From Bacillota bacterium (GTDB lineage Bacteria > Bacillota > Clostridia > Oscillospirales > Oscillospiraceae), in assembly GCA_023395775.1 (NCBI GenBank), contig JAEWYA010000230.1, positions 1-16,551 of the forward strand: a stretch of DNA of 16,551 nucleotides. The letters run 5' to 3'. The position numbers and the translations under genes are program-made. Shown piece by piece: positions 1 through 7,847 of this stretch (position 1 is the first letter of the stretch; each line of letters starts with the position of its first letter). The notes under the pieces were generated by a model. The model was not told the DNA's origin, made no database searches, and saw only the letters and a program-made list of their open reading frames with translations.

Positions 1-538
1 GGCCCACGGTGGCGGCTGTGGCCATGTATCCGTCCGGCCAGATACCGCCCATATCCCCGTCGGTATAGCCCAAAAGCCGCATCAGAATAGTGACCGCTTG
101 ACCAAAGGTCACCACACGCTCGGGGTGAAACGCTCCGTCCACATATCCTTTGATGATCGAGTAGTCCGTCTTGTCGTCACCTGTGGTGCCCCGGCTGGAG
201 TCGGAGGCCAGGTTGATATAGGCTGCAGCCCAATAGGAGGGCTTCACGTCCGGAAAAACGGTGACGGTACGATAGCGGCCCAGCTGGCTCTCGCCGTCCT
301 TGATGACGTAAGTCGCCATCTTGCAGAACTGGGCGCGGGTCACCTGCCCCTCCGGACGGAAAGCTCCGCCGGCGTAGCCGTCCATGGCTCCCAGCAGACG
401 GAGACACTCCGCCGCCACGACGGTGGAGTGATCGCTGATGTCGTTGAACCCCGACACCGCCGCCGCGCCTGCGGGCAGCGTGAGCAGCGCTGCGGTCATG
501 CACACCACCATCAATAAAGATAAGATTCTCTTCTTCAT
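1..538 (-). CDS. SLH-domain secreted surface protein (N-terminal part, cut by window edge)
   Basis: 179 codons are visible, from an ATG at 538 preceded by AAGGAG; the 3' end lies beyond position 1. The N-terminus (MKKRILSLLMVVCMTAALL, then PAGAAA) is a classic signal peptide with probable cleavage after about residue 27. A first S-layer homology (SLH) repeat follows at about residues 30-80, starting FNDISDHS and containing AFRPEGQVTRAQFCKMA. A second lies at about 93-160, with VFPDVKPSYWAAAYI and GAFHPERVVTFGQAVTILMR. A third seems to start near the edge. SLH domains bind pyruvylated secondary wall polymers, so the product is probably exported and held non-covalently on the wall. The C-terminal part, which would show any enzymatic domain, is missing. 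It is transcribed away from the c-di-GMP-controlled locus, with a long leader. Confidence 0.9.
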   Translation of the reverse strand, partial: MKKRILSLLMVVCMTAALLTLPAGAAAVSGFNDISDHSTVVAAECLRLLGAMDGYAGGAFRPEGQVTRAQFCKMATYVIKDGESQLGRYRTVTVFPDVKPSYWAAAYINLASDSSRGTTGDDKTDYSIIKGYVDGAFHPERVVTFGQAVTILMRLLGYTDGDMGGIWPDGYMATAATVG

Positions 539-1117
539 TTTGCTTCTCCTTTTTATTCATTTGCAGGGGTTCTACAATGTGGAGTTTAAGCATTCTTGCC
601 GCCAAGTAAATGTTATCGAGGCTAAAAATCCGGGCGGCCCTAATTGGGAAGTCAGTAACGGTGAAGCTAGTTTTGTGTCTTTTTTCAAAGGTCGGCAATC
701 CCTTCTTCTGTCGTTATCGCACACATGTAACAAGCGTTTTTCATTTCTGCCAAACAAAATTCACTTGTCCGATGCGTCTGATTTTAACCTATATGAGTTA
801 CTATATTAAAGTCCAAAATGTTAATCAACAACAAAACAGTTACAATATGTATCCAATTGCTGTGTACAATGCAGAAAATGCAGAAGAGTTTTTTAAGAGC
901 TTCTCCGGCTGGCTCCATAAGGATGGATAGATGGGTAATTCGCCGCCCGGAGTCCACAATTGCGAACTTTCCTTGACGCGGCCTTTTGCAGTCGAAAAGC
1001 TATAATAGGAACCGCAATGGCATAATGCACAAAAAACATAGAAATTTTTGTTTAATATATTTTTTTCACATGAAGCATTTTTTGCCAATTGTAACCGCTT
1101 GTGTAACCTGCGCGTGC
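539..1117. other. Intergenic region without a gene
   Basis: About 580 AT-rich bases lie between two divergent genes. Short open frames cross it on both strands, but none has a ribosome binding site, a recognisable product or coding-like composition. It holds the putative SLH promoter and long leader on the minus strand, and the promoter of the 139-aa gene at its right end. I see no RNA gene or repeat in it. Confidence 0.6.
793..828 (-). promoter_or_regulatory. Putative promoter of the SLH gene
   Basis: On the minus strand, TTGATT (828-823) and TATAGT (805-800) are separated by exactly 17 bases, a sigma-A-like pair with 4/6 and 5/6 consensus matches. Transcription would start near 793, giving an untranslated leader of about 255 bases before the ATG at 538. 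Nothing in the leader matches a riboswitch class I recognise. Assignment is by pattern only. Confidence 0.4.
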
Positions 1118-1123
1118 TATAAT
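1115..1123 (+). promoter_or_regulatory. Extended -10 promoter of the 139-aa gene
   Basis: TG-C-TATAAT is a perfect extended -10 element. No good -35 hexamer sits 16-18 bases upstream, which is tolerated with extended -10 promoters. The start would be near 1130, giving a short leader before the ribosome binding site at 1143-1151. Confidence 0.55.
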
Positions 1124-1160
1124 CCAATATAGAATCAAGCAGAAAGGAGGGGATACGCGT

Positions 1161-1580
1161 TTGCAAAGCAAGATGACGGGAAACGAATTTCGCACGACAG
1201 TGGTTTGTATTGATAGCTACGAAGAAAAGGTTCCGATTGGACGACTGAACAATCTGTTTCTGGACAGTGAAATTCCATTTCGGGGTGTGATGCAGTTCCT
1301 GCTGGAGACAGAGAAGCTGCTGGATGCCATGAATTTTCCGGAGCCTTTTGTACGGACACGTTCTTTCACCTCTGCCAGACCTGAGCCCGGAAACCATCCT
1401 CCCAATACCGAAAACGCTTCCAAGGGAAGAGCAGCGACGTTTAACCTTCGAATCCTATTCCGGCAGAACGCCAGCTGGCAGGGCGCGGTCCAGTGGATGG
1501 AGGGTCGGCAGGAGGAGAGTTTCCGCAGCGTACTGGAGCTGCTGATGCTGATAGACAGCGCGCTGTCCAGCGAAAACTGA
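1161..1580 (+). CDS. Conserved hypothetical protein, 139 aa, preceding the c-di-GMP riboswitch
   Basis: TTG start, chosen because AAAGGAGGG lies nine bases upstream. The protein has no signal peptide and no membrane segment, so it should be cytosolic. The N-terminal half (EFRTTVVCIDSYEEK, GRLNNLFLD) and the C-terminal half (ATFNLRILFRQNASWQGAVQ, then QEESFRSVLELLMLIDSAL) look folded. The middle, about residues 70-90, is Pro/Ser/Asn-rich and looks like a linker. I recall similar uncharacterised proteins in gut Clostridia, but cannot name a family or function. It has its own promoter and ends 76 bases before the riboswitch of the giant surface-protein gene, with no visible terminator between. 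It is therefore probably transcribed toward that gene, and may act with it in adhesion or its control (inference). Confidence 0.8.
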   Translation: MQSKMTGNEFRTTVVCIDSYEEKVPIGRLNNLFLDSEIPFRGVMQFLLETEKLLDAMNFPEPFVRTRSFTSARPEPGNHPPNTENASKGRAATFNLRILFRQNASWQGAVQWMEGRQEESFRSVLELLMLIDSALSSEN

Positions 1581-1655
1581 ACCGATTCCCTGCAAATATC
1601 ACGCACAAGCACTTATAAGCAACATCCGAGAGGGAAAGAAAAGAAACACTGAAAC

Positions 1656-1752
1656 GGCAAACCGAAGGAAACTTCGGGACGCAAAGCGAGGGGCCTAAAG
1701 CGGCGAAAGACCTGCGTCCGAGGGACAAAGCCGCCACGGCTGCCCGGCTGCC
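1656..1752 (+). promoter_or_regulatory. Class I cyclic di-GMP riboswitch (GEMM-I)
   Basis: The GEMM-I landmarks occur in order. GGCAAACC starts at 1656. A perfect stem, CCGAAG (1662-1667) with CTTCGG (1672-1677), is capped by a GAAA tetraloop. The invariant GGGACGCAAAGC follows directly, then GGCCTAAA. A second stem uses GCGGC/GCCGC around a loop carrying its own GTCC/GGAC pair, and the 3' strand GGCTGCCCGGCTGCC closes the outer helix (GGCA 1656-1659 with TGCC 1749-1752). The family binds c-di-GMP at the three-helix junction and switches motility, adhesion and surface genes. The aptamer ends 40 bases before the ATG of the giant surface protein. No terminator hairpin and no clear anti-Shine-Dalgarno pairing is visible, so the direction of control cannot be read. 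Confidence 0.92.
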
Positions 1753-1792
1753 ACGTATTTCGATCTTCTAATTTGAAAGGAGAACGAAAAGC

Positions 1793-4700
1793 ATGGCAAA
1801 GAAAAATATTGCGAGAAGATCCCTGGCAATGGTCATGGCGATGATTATGTGCCTGAGCCTGTTCCAAATCACTGCGTTCGCCAGCGACGGGCCTGCGGCG
1901 ATCACTTATCCGGAAGTCACGATCGCGTCCAATGGCGAGACCACCAGCGTTGTCGGTTCAAACGGTATCTCCGTTTCCGGAAGCAAAATACTCACGAAGA
2001 CCGGAGACAACACCTTTGATGTTACCTTGAATGTGCAGACGGTTTCCACGTCTGAGACCGCTTTCACTGCCAACCCGGCCCATGTGGTTCTGGTGATCGA
2101 CCGGTCCGGCAGTATGGGGGAGGACTACGGCAATGCCATTGTGGACGCCAGAGCCGCGGCAAAGTCCTTTGCCGGTATCTTTCTGGGCGAAAAGGCGTCT
2201 GATGACAACCGTCTGGCTGTGGTGTCCTATGCGAGCAATGTCAAGACGGACTGTGAACTGGTCGGAAAAGACGGCCTGAGCGGTCTAACCTGTGATGACG
2301 GAATCATTGACGGAATCGACGCAGGCGGCGGCACCCTGACACAGGGCGGCATTTATACCGCGCAGCAGATTCTGGCGAATGGACATCAGGACGGCGTAAA
2401 GGATATCATCGTTCTATTGTCCGACGGTGCGCCTACCTACAGCTATCAGCTCACCGGAACCGCTACGATTTCCTGTAACGGAAGGTCCGGATACAGGCAC
2501 GGATTTGGAGATTCTTATTCCAATATTCAATTTACCGGTCGCAATACGAGCAATATACTGGGTAACGGTCAGAACTTCTACGATTATTATTACAGTCGGT
2601 TTCTTGATGAATGGGTGTATGAAGACAACTGTATTTTGAACTGCACTTGCAGCCATAATAAAACAATTTTCAGGTCTGTCAAAACAGACGGGAACAAGAT
2701 TTTGGATTTGGCAAATAACGGTACGGCCACCGTCTGGGAGGCGGGTCAGGCCAAGGCAGCCAGCACGGAGATCTATTCCGTTCTGCTGACCAGCGCATTT
2801 TCCGACGGTGATGCCGATACAACTATGCGAGGTGTGGCCACGGATACGGAGCACTACCTCTCCGGTAATGCCGATGCGGTGGCAAGCCTGTTCCAGCAGA
2901 TTGCCAACACCGTTGTCACCCCCGCCGGCGGCAACATTCTCACCGACCCCATGAGCCAGTATGTAACGCTGGGCGATGTGATCGTTCCTTCGCCTTCTAA
3001 TGTTAATGTGGGCGAGATCACCACTACGGGCAATCAGATTAGCTGGGATTTGAGCAAGGCGACTCCCGTCAAAACGACCGACGGCGATAAGATCATCAAC
3101 ACCTACACGCTGACCTATCAGATCACGGTGAACAAATCCAAGGCGTTTTATGACGCGATTCTCGCGGGAACGATCGGCGAGACTAAGGGAGCGGTTCCCA
3201 CCAACGAAGCCACAACGCTCGCTTGCCAGCTGGGCGGGGAGAGCGAGACTCTGGACTTCTTGGTTCCCACGGTTACCAGCGATATGCCCACCGTACCCTA
3301 TACCATCAACTATTACAAGCAGGACACCGATGGAACTTACGATGAGGAAAAGACTTCTGGCTCCGTGTCTTACGGCGGAACCTTCCAGGGTCAGTCGAAA
3401 GACTACGGCGAAGGCTACTTCTTCGACACGGGCAAGAGCAACGTTGCAAGCCCCGCCACCCCCAAAGCCGTCAGCCTGAACACGGCGGAGAATGTGATCA
3501 ACATTTATTACTCTCTGCCCTCTTTCCCCGTGAAGGTGACGCACATGCTCCGGACCACAAAGCTGGACGCTACCGGAAATGCCACCTATCCTGAGACACA
3601 GCTCCCTCCAGTCGAAACCGTTACCGTCTATTACGGAGGTTCCTTTGATGCCGCCGACAAGATCAGGACACCTGGGGAGCATGACTCCTGGACGTACGAC
3701 GAAGCTCTGACACAGGCGGCGAATCAACTGTCCCTCAGCAACATCACCGAAAAGAAGGACCTGACTATCTGGTATTCTGCTGTGGTGGACGGCCGCATGA
3801 CTATTCCCTACACCGCCACGCATCACGTGACGACCCACAGTTGGGCGTATAACGATTCCACAAAGAAGTGGGAAGAGAGCGAAAGCAAACAGGAGATCCC
3901 CGGCATCTCCGGAACAGGCAAATGCGGCACGAACTCCGAGGCGGTCGAGCCGCTGGAAGAGTACGCCAGCCATTTGACCAGGGTGGAGATCGATGGGGTT
4001 ACTCAGAGCGACAGCAACACCGTTGTAGCGCTCACTAATCCGTTGGGACACAAGATCGACCTTTATTACGATGTGCCTGCCACAAACGAACCCGAACAGG
4101 CCAGCTATCAGTACGTGCATCACTATACCCTGACCACCTCCACGGACTCCGGGAAGACCACGAATACTGTAAACGTTAACGGTGCATCCGGCACCGGCCA
4201 TAAGGATGATGTGATCACCACCGCAGAGTCTGATGCCGTGCTAAGCCATGACGGCGTCAATTACACGCGGAATACGTCGGTTCCTTTTGACACCACGCTC
4301 AAAGCGGGTAACAATGATATTAACCTCTATTACACCGCCGATACCACAGTGGGCGTAGATGTGAAGGTTATCTATCACTACGAGGTCTACAACCAGAAGA
4401 TCGACCCCGCCAATGGTACTCTCTATTTCGACACCGATCCGGACGCGACGCCTGAATCCCAAGAGGAAACCATCAGCATGCTGGCGGGCAACCTGTTTAC
4501 GCTGACGCCGAACGACGCATACGTCCACCATCACGCCGGCAATTACACGGTGGATACCACCAGGACCGATACGCCTGAAAACGTCAGACTGGAGAGCGGC
4601 ACGACTTACACCTACAACGCATACTGCGTGCAAATGAACTATGTGAATCAGGATCAGGAAGGCTTTGTCACCGTCAACTTCAACTACTACACCCTGAAGA

Positions 4701-6685
4701 CGTATTACGATGAAAACGGTGATCTGCAGGTAAACAAGCGGACGCCGGACGGCACCGATTCACAGACCTTCCACGGCGTTCTGGGTGACACCTTTACCAG
4801 GGCTCTGAGCACCTCCTATAAGGAGAACAGTGACTATGCGCTGGCTGCCGATGACACCACTTCTGATCCCGTGACTGCAAAGATTGTGAATACGAACGGC
4901 AGCGAAGTGAACGTCAACTTCTACCGCAGCGTGGATCTCCGAACGGAGACTACCGTAACCGTGACGCCTGTCTTCGTGACTCGAACGGCACACACCACCG
5001 CTGATAAGAGTGTCTTTACCTATACCGAGGACTCTCATGATGGCACCTCTGTGCGCTATCCTCTCTCCGAAAACGAAAAGTTGTATGCCGGTCAGAAGTG
5101 GAGCGTTGTCCCCGATAGCTCTCTGGATGGCTTCACCTTTGACAGCACACGGACTACTGGGGTTAATGCCTATGAGAATGCGATCCTCGGCGACCGCGAG
5201 AACCCCACCAGCATTAAGCTCTACTATGTTAAGGACGATGAGTCTGCGTTGGAGCCGGTTACCGTGATTGTCCGGCACTACCGTACCACCAATGTCTTTG
5301 ATGTGAATTCCGAGACGCTGGTTCCCGGCACCCCCGTAAAGGACGCGGTGGACGACGAATACAGCGGCTATTATGTGGGCAACAGCTTCTCCACCGAAAA
5401 CACCTCCAAGGCCAACGGATTTGATATCGTGGAAAGCAGCCGACCCGCCGCCTCCTATTCCATCACGGCCGGTAATGTCCAGACGGTTCAACTCGACGGC
5501 AAGGACACTAAGGTCCTGTATGTGGATTGGTACTACACGCACGATTCCTATCCTCAGACGGTCAGTGTCATCGTCAACTACAAGGTGACGGTGAAGGAAT
5601 ACGCCACCGGCGCCATAGTGGGCAAACCCGTTGAGATTGACGGAACGGCCACGCCTTACACCAAGCGTGTGGGTACTCTGTTCAACACCCCCAATTACCA
5701 GAGCTACACCGACGGACAGATTGATGGTATTGTGCTCAACGGTGAGAAGACCGACAGCAAAAACTTCCGAGTGTCCACTTCTGGCGACACTGTGACGCTG
5801 GAGTATGTGATCTATCAGGACAGCCGGCAGGATGCCACCGTCTTGGTACGGCACAACTACTTCAATTTGGACACCTATACCGGCGTTGAGACTCCCGCCA
5901 GTGAAAAGACGCACACCGTCGAAGTCAAGACCTTGCGGAATGAGTCCGGTCTTATCACCAACGATATCTATGTTGGTGCAACTTATACTGCTGCAATAGA
6001 CGGCGATACCGGCGACTATACCTGCCGTACAGCAGCTGAAGCTTTGACTGCGGTGTTGGATGCTCCCGAGACCCATATGGCGGTGGAATATGTGAAGACG
6101 ACTTCCTCCGATCCCGGCAGCGTAACCTATATCGTCCGCCATGACTACTATGTTAACGGCCAATTTGAAGACTCTGTGAATGGCGTTGGCGGCACTGGCA
6201 AGGTTGGCTCCACGGTTTCCGGCGCGGATGTGACTCCTGTCCTGCTCCACAACGGTCAGGCATATACGCAGACCGGAGCTACCGGCTCGATTACACTGAG
6301 CAACGAGGCCGAGAACCTGATTGTTCTGACCTACAACCGCACGGAGCAGGTAACGCCTCCCACACCTCCCGAGCCTCCCGCGCCTCCTGTGGACGATAAT
6401 TACCACGAGGAAGATAATACTACTCCCGTGGCCATCCCTGAGGGTCCCACTCCGTTGAATCCCACTCCGCTGAGTCCTACTCCCGGAACTACCACGGACA
6501 TTCCTGATGGAGATGTTCCTCAGACGGAGATTCCCGACGAGGAGACCCCGCTGGCGGCCACTCCGGCAAAGACTGGCGATAACCTGATCCTATGGATCCT
6601 GGCCGCCGGTGTGTCCGGTATCGGCTTGGTTTGGGTCTCACTTCTGGGAAGAAAGCGCAGAGACGAGGACGGCTCGCAGAACTAA
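1793..6685 (+). CDS. Giant wall-anchored surface protein: VWA domain plus MucBP-like repeats, PAKTGD sorting signal
   Basis: 1630 aa, ATG preceded by GAAAGGAG. A signal peptide ends at about AFA30. The von Willebrand A domain covers roughly residues 96-390 and has a complete metal-ion site: D103-R-S105-G-S107, T181 in GGGTLT, and D211 in LLSDGAPT. A probable adhesin stalk domain follows to about residue 500. Eleven MucBP-like repeats of 77-104 aa then start near 501, 578, 669, 770, 855, 959, 1051, 1155, 1255, 1348 and 1444; most open with a V-x-V-x-H/N-Y strand and close with a YY-type strand. A Pro-rich wall-spanning linker runs 1520-1590, followed by the sortase motif PAKTGD (1591-1596), a hydrophobic segment and the tail RKRRDEDGSQN. 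It is probably an adhesin for mucus or matrix glycans, or a pilus-tip-like protein (inference). Control by c-di-GMP is expected from the riboswitch. No sortase lies in the window. Confidence 0.93.
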   Translation: MAKKNIARRSLAMVMAMIMCLSLFQITAFASDGPAAITYPEVTIASNGETTSVVGSNGISVSGSKILTKTGDNTFDVTLNVQTVSTSETAFTANPAHVVLVIDRSGSMGEDYGNAIVDARAAAKSFAGIFLGEKASDDNRLAVVSYASNVKTDCELVGKDGLSGLTCDDGIIDGIDAGGGTLTQGGIYTAQQILANGHQDGVKDIIVLLSDGAPTYSYQLTGTATISCNGRSGYRHGFGDSYSNIQFTGRNTSNILGNGQNFYDYYYSRFLDEWVYEDNCILNCTCSHNKTIFRSVKTDGNKILDLANNGTATVWEAGQAKAASTEIYSVLLTSAFSDGDADTTMRGVATDTEHYLSGNADAVASLFQQIANTVVTPAGGNILTDPMSQYVTLGDVIVPSPSNVNVGEITTTGNQISWDLSKATPVKTTDGDKIINTYTLTYQITVNKSKAFYDAILAGTIGETKGAVPTNEATTLACQLGGESETLDFLVPTVTSDMPTVPYTINYYKQDTDGTYDEEKTSGSVSYGGTFQGQSKDYGEGYFFDTGKSNVASPATPKAVSLNTAENVINIYYSLPSFPVKVTHMLRTTKLDATGNATYPETQLPPVETVTVYYGGSFDAADKIRTPGEHDSWTYDEALTQAANQLSLSNITEKKDLTIWYSAVVDGRMTIPYTATHHVTTHSWAYNDSTKKWEESESKQEIPGISGTGKCGTNSEAVEPLEEYASHLTRVEIDGVTQSDSNTVVALTNPLGHKIDLYYDVPATNEPEQASYQYVHHYTLTTSTDSGKTTNTVNVNGASGTGHKDDVITTAESDAVLSHDGVNYTRNTSVPFDTTLKAGNNDINLYYTADTTVGVDVKVIYHYEVYNQKIDPANGTLYFDTDPDATPESQEETISMLAGNLFTLTPNDAYVHHHAGNYTVDTTRTDTPENVRLESGTTYTYNAYCVQMNYVNQDQEGFVTVNFNYYTLKTYYDENGDLQVNKRTPDGTDSQTFHGVLGDTFTRALSTSYKENSDYALAADDTTSDPVTAKIVNTNGSEVNVNFYRSVDLRTETTVTVTPVFVTRTAHTTADKSVFTYTEDSHDGTSVRYPLSENEKLYAGQKWSVVPDSSLDGFTFDSTRTTGVNAYENAILGDRENPTSIKLYYVKDDESALEPVTVIVRHYRTTNVFDVNSETLVPGTPVKDAVDDEYSGYYVGNSFSTENTSKANGFDIVESSRPAASYSITAGNVQTVQLDGKDTKVLYVDWYYTHDSYPQTVSVIVNYKVTVKEYATGAIVGKPVEIDGTATPYTKRVGTLFNTPNYQSYTDGQIDGIVLNGEKTDSKNFRVSTSGDTVTLEYVIYQDSRQDATVLVRHNYFNLDTYTGVETPASEKTHTVEVKTLRNESGLITNDIYVGATYTAAIDGDTGDYTCRTAAEALTAVLDAPETHMAVEYVKTTSSDPGSVTYIVRHDYYVNGQFEDSVNGVGGTGKVGSTVSGADVTPVLLHNGQAYTQTGATGSITLSNEAENLIVLTYNRTEQVTPPTPPEPPAPPVDDNYHEEDNTTPVAIPEGPTPLNPTPLSPTPGTTTDIPDGDVPQTEIPDEETPLAATPAKTGDNLILWILAAGVSGIGLVWVSLLGRKRRDEDGSQN

Positions 6686-6707
6686 TCAAGAAAACGGAAT
6701 CAAACGG

Positions 6708-6738
6708 CAAGGGGCCGGGCAATATGCCCGGCCCCTTG
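6708..6738 (+). terminator. Hairpin terminator after the surface-protein gene
   Basis: A perfect 13-bp stem (6708-6720 with 6726-6738, core GGGGCCGGGC/GCCCGGCCCC) with the five-base loop AATAT begins 22 bases after the stop codon. The T-run after it is poor, so it may stop transcription weakly or mainly protect the mRNA 3' end. Confidence 0.7.
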
Positions 6739-6756
6739 TAAAGCAAACGCCCCTAA

Positions 6757-6800
6757 GCCCGGTTACGCTCCATCACGCAGCCGCCGTATCTATTCCCCAC
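6757..6800 (-). pseudogene. Relic of an endolysin 3' end
   Basis: Read on the minus strand, this gives YGGCVMERNRA followed by a TAG. It matches NGGCVMERNRA near the C-terminus of the intact CHAP endolysin at 7362-7847. At the DNA level, 6757-6787 and 7408-7438 agree at 27 of 31 positions. The upstream part of the relic does not continue the match, and there is no start or domain left. It looks like the stub of a second, related lysis gene, left by an earlier prophage or a recombination event at the left edge of the element. Confidence 0.6.
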
Positions 6801-6904
6801 GGCCTGAGCCCGCCGCCGAGGTAGATAAATACCAGCGTCCGCTCCGTCTTATGCGTCAGGTTCACATCTCTTTCTTGCGGAATAGTATAGAAGGGGGTAG
6901 AGTC

Positions 6905-7306
6905 ATGTATACGAAGATTATAAATCCAAGCGTCGTCGTTTTTGACGGAAAAACCGGCGAGCTTATTGGAACCGCGACATTCAAATTATCGGACGAATCG
7001 GAAGAGGCTCTCTTGAATTTACTAAATTACAACGAGCAGCCGTCTTCTCTTACGCTATTGGACGTAGATCTGCACAAACCTTCTCCGAATTACAGCCCAC
7101 CAACACCATCCAAACCTTATGCACGCAAAGGAACCATTAATGCGAATGCGTTATTTACTAATGCAAATTCAAAGAGCCTTGTTCCGGTAGAAATTCAGCT
7201 AAAATATAACTTACTGGTAAAAGGAAAAACAACAGGCAACCCATTCCATTTTGAAAGTGTTGAGTTTGATGACATAGATATACAATCCGTGAAGACCATT
7301 TATTAA
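6905..7306 (+). CDS. Hypothetical protein, 133 aa, left edge of the prophage
   Basis: ATG at 6905 is preferred over a frame opening at 6851, because GAAGGGGG sits just before it. There is no signal peptide or membrane segment. The N-terminal part (NPSVVVFDGKTGELIGTATF) reads like a short beta-rich unit. The middle is Pro/Ser-rich (about residues 58-75, SPNYSPPTPSKPY). The C-terminal part is again beta-like (VPVEIQLKYNLLVKG). I do not recognise the family. It is visibly more AT-rich than the surface-protein gene before it and the lysis genes after it, and it points opposite to the lysis cassette, with which it shares a terminator. This placement, between lysis genes and the element's edge, is typical of phage cargo genes (inference). 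Confidence 0.7.
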   Translation: MYTKIINPSVVVFDGKTGELIGTATFKLSDESEEALLNLLNYNEQPSSLTLLDVDLHKPSPNYSPPTPSKPYARKGTINANALFTNANSKSLVPVEIQLKYNLLVKGKTTGNPFHFESVEFDDIDIQSVKTIY

Positions 7307-7309
7307 ATA

Positions 7310-7349
7310 AAGTCCCGCCTCTAAGGTGTTATCCTCAGAGGCGGGACTT
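7310..7349. terminator. Bidirectional terminator between converging genes
   Basis: A perfect 13-bp stem joins 7310-7322 and 7337-7349 (core GTCCCGCCTCT/AGAGGCGGGAC). T-rich sequence follows on the plus side (TTCTTC), and TTATTTAATAA follows on the minus side. It ends both the 133-aa gene (plus) and the endolysin gene (minus). Confidence 0.85.
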
Positions 7350-7361
7350 CTTCTGCTTACT

Positions 7362-7847
7362 TTACACGTTGTACCAGGGCCTGTAAGCTCCGGTGATATT
7401 CGCTGCCGCCCGGTTGCGCTCCATGACACAGCCACCGTTAGCTTGAGACACAAGGGACGTGTTGCCCTCATACGTGACCACCACTCTGCCCTTTACAGAC
7501 ACGACGATGCCCACGTGTTCCGTGGTTGCTTCATTTTTCCCCCAGTGCATAAAGAGGATGTCACCGGGTTTAAAGTCACTTGTGACCCACTGCTTATGCT
7601 TTTTCGCATAGTCGGCAAGATCGGTGCAGCTCGCCGTCTTCACAGGCAGCGGCAGGTTGGCTCTGGCAAATACCCACTGCACAAACGCCATGCACCAGGC
7701 GTAATTGTGTCCGGTGGCGTCATAGAACCAGTCATTATATTTGACCTTGTTGGATCCGGACGGGAACTCGATCACGCCCAGTTGGGACTCTGCCCATTTA
7801 AGGACGTTTGCCCGCTTTTCATCGTTCGTCATTTGTTCGCCCGCCAT
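7362..7847 (-). CDS. Phage endolysin, CHAP-domain peptidoglycan hydrolase
   Basis: 161 aa. A CHAP (NlpC/P60-like cysteine amidase/peptidase) domain fills most of the protein. The nucleophile motif is YAWCMAFVQW (C52), the catalytic His lies in EHVGIVV (H111), and the polar third residue is in YEGNT (about E127/N129). KPGDILFMHW is the usual CHAP turn. There is no signal peptide, so release needs the holin encoded just upstream. There is also no cell-wall-binding repeat; the protein is a bare catalytic module, shorter than many phage lysins. The ATG directly follows the TAA of the holin gene, and the Shine-Dalgarno GGAGG lies inside the holin's last codons, so the two are translationally coupled. 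It is the last gene of the leftward late operon. Confidence 0.9.
   Translation of the reverse strand: MAGEQMTNDEKRANVLKWAESQLGVIEFPSGSNKVKYNDWFYDATGHNYAWCMAFVQWVFARANLPLPVKTASCTDLADYAKKHKQWVTSDFKPGDILFMHWGKNEATTEHVGIVVSVKGRVVVTYEGNTSLVSQANGGCVMERNRAAANITGAYRPWYNV

Noticed and set aside
2414..4201. 595-codon open frame on the minus strand inside the surface-protein gene
   Set aside because: It lies wholly antisense to a gene with signal peptide, VWA domain and sorting signal. Its translation is Arg/Gly/Ile-rich without domains, and it has no ribosome binding site. It arises from the codon bias of the plus strand.
4760..6406. 548-codon open frame on the minus strand in the repeat region
   Set aside because: Antisense shadow of the repeat-encoding region. 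The product has no recognisable fold, and no start signals are visible.
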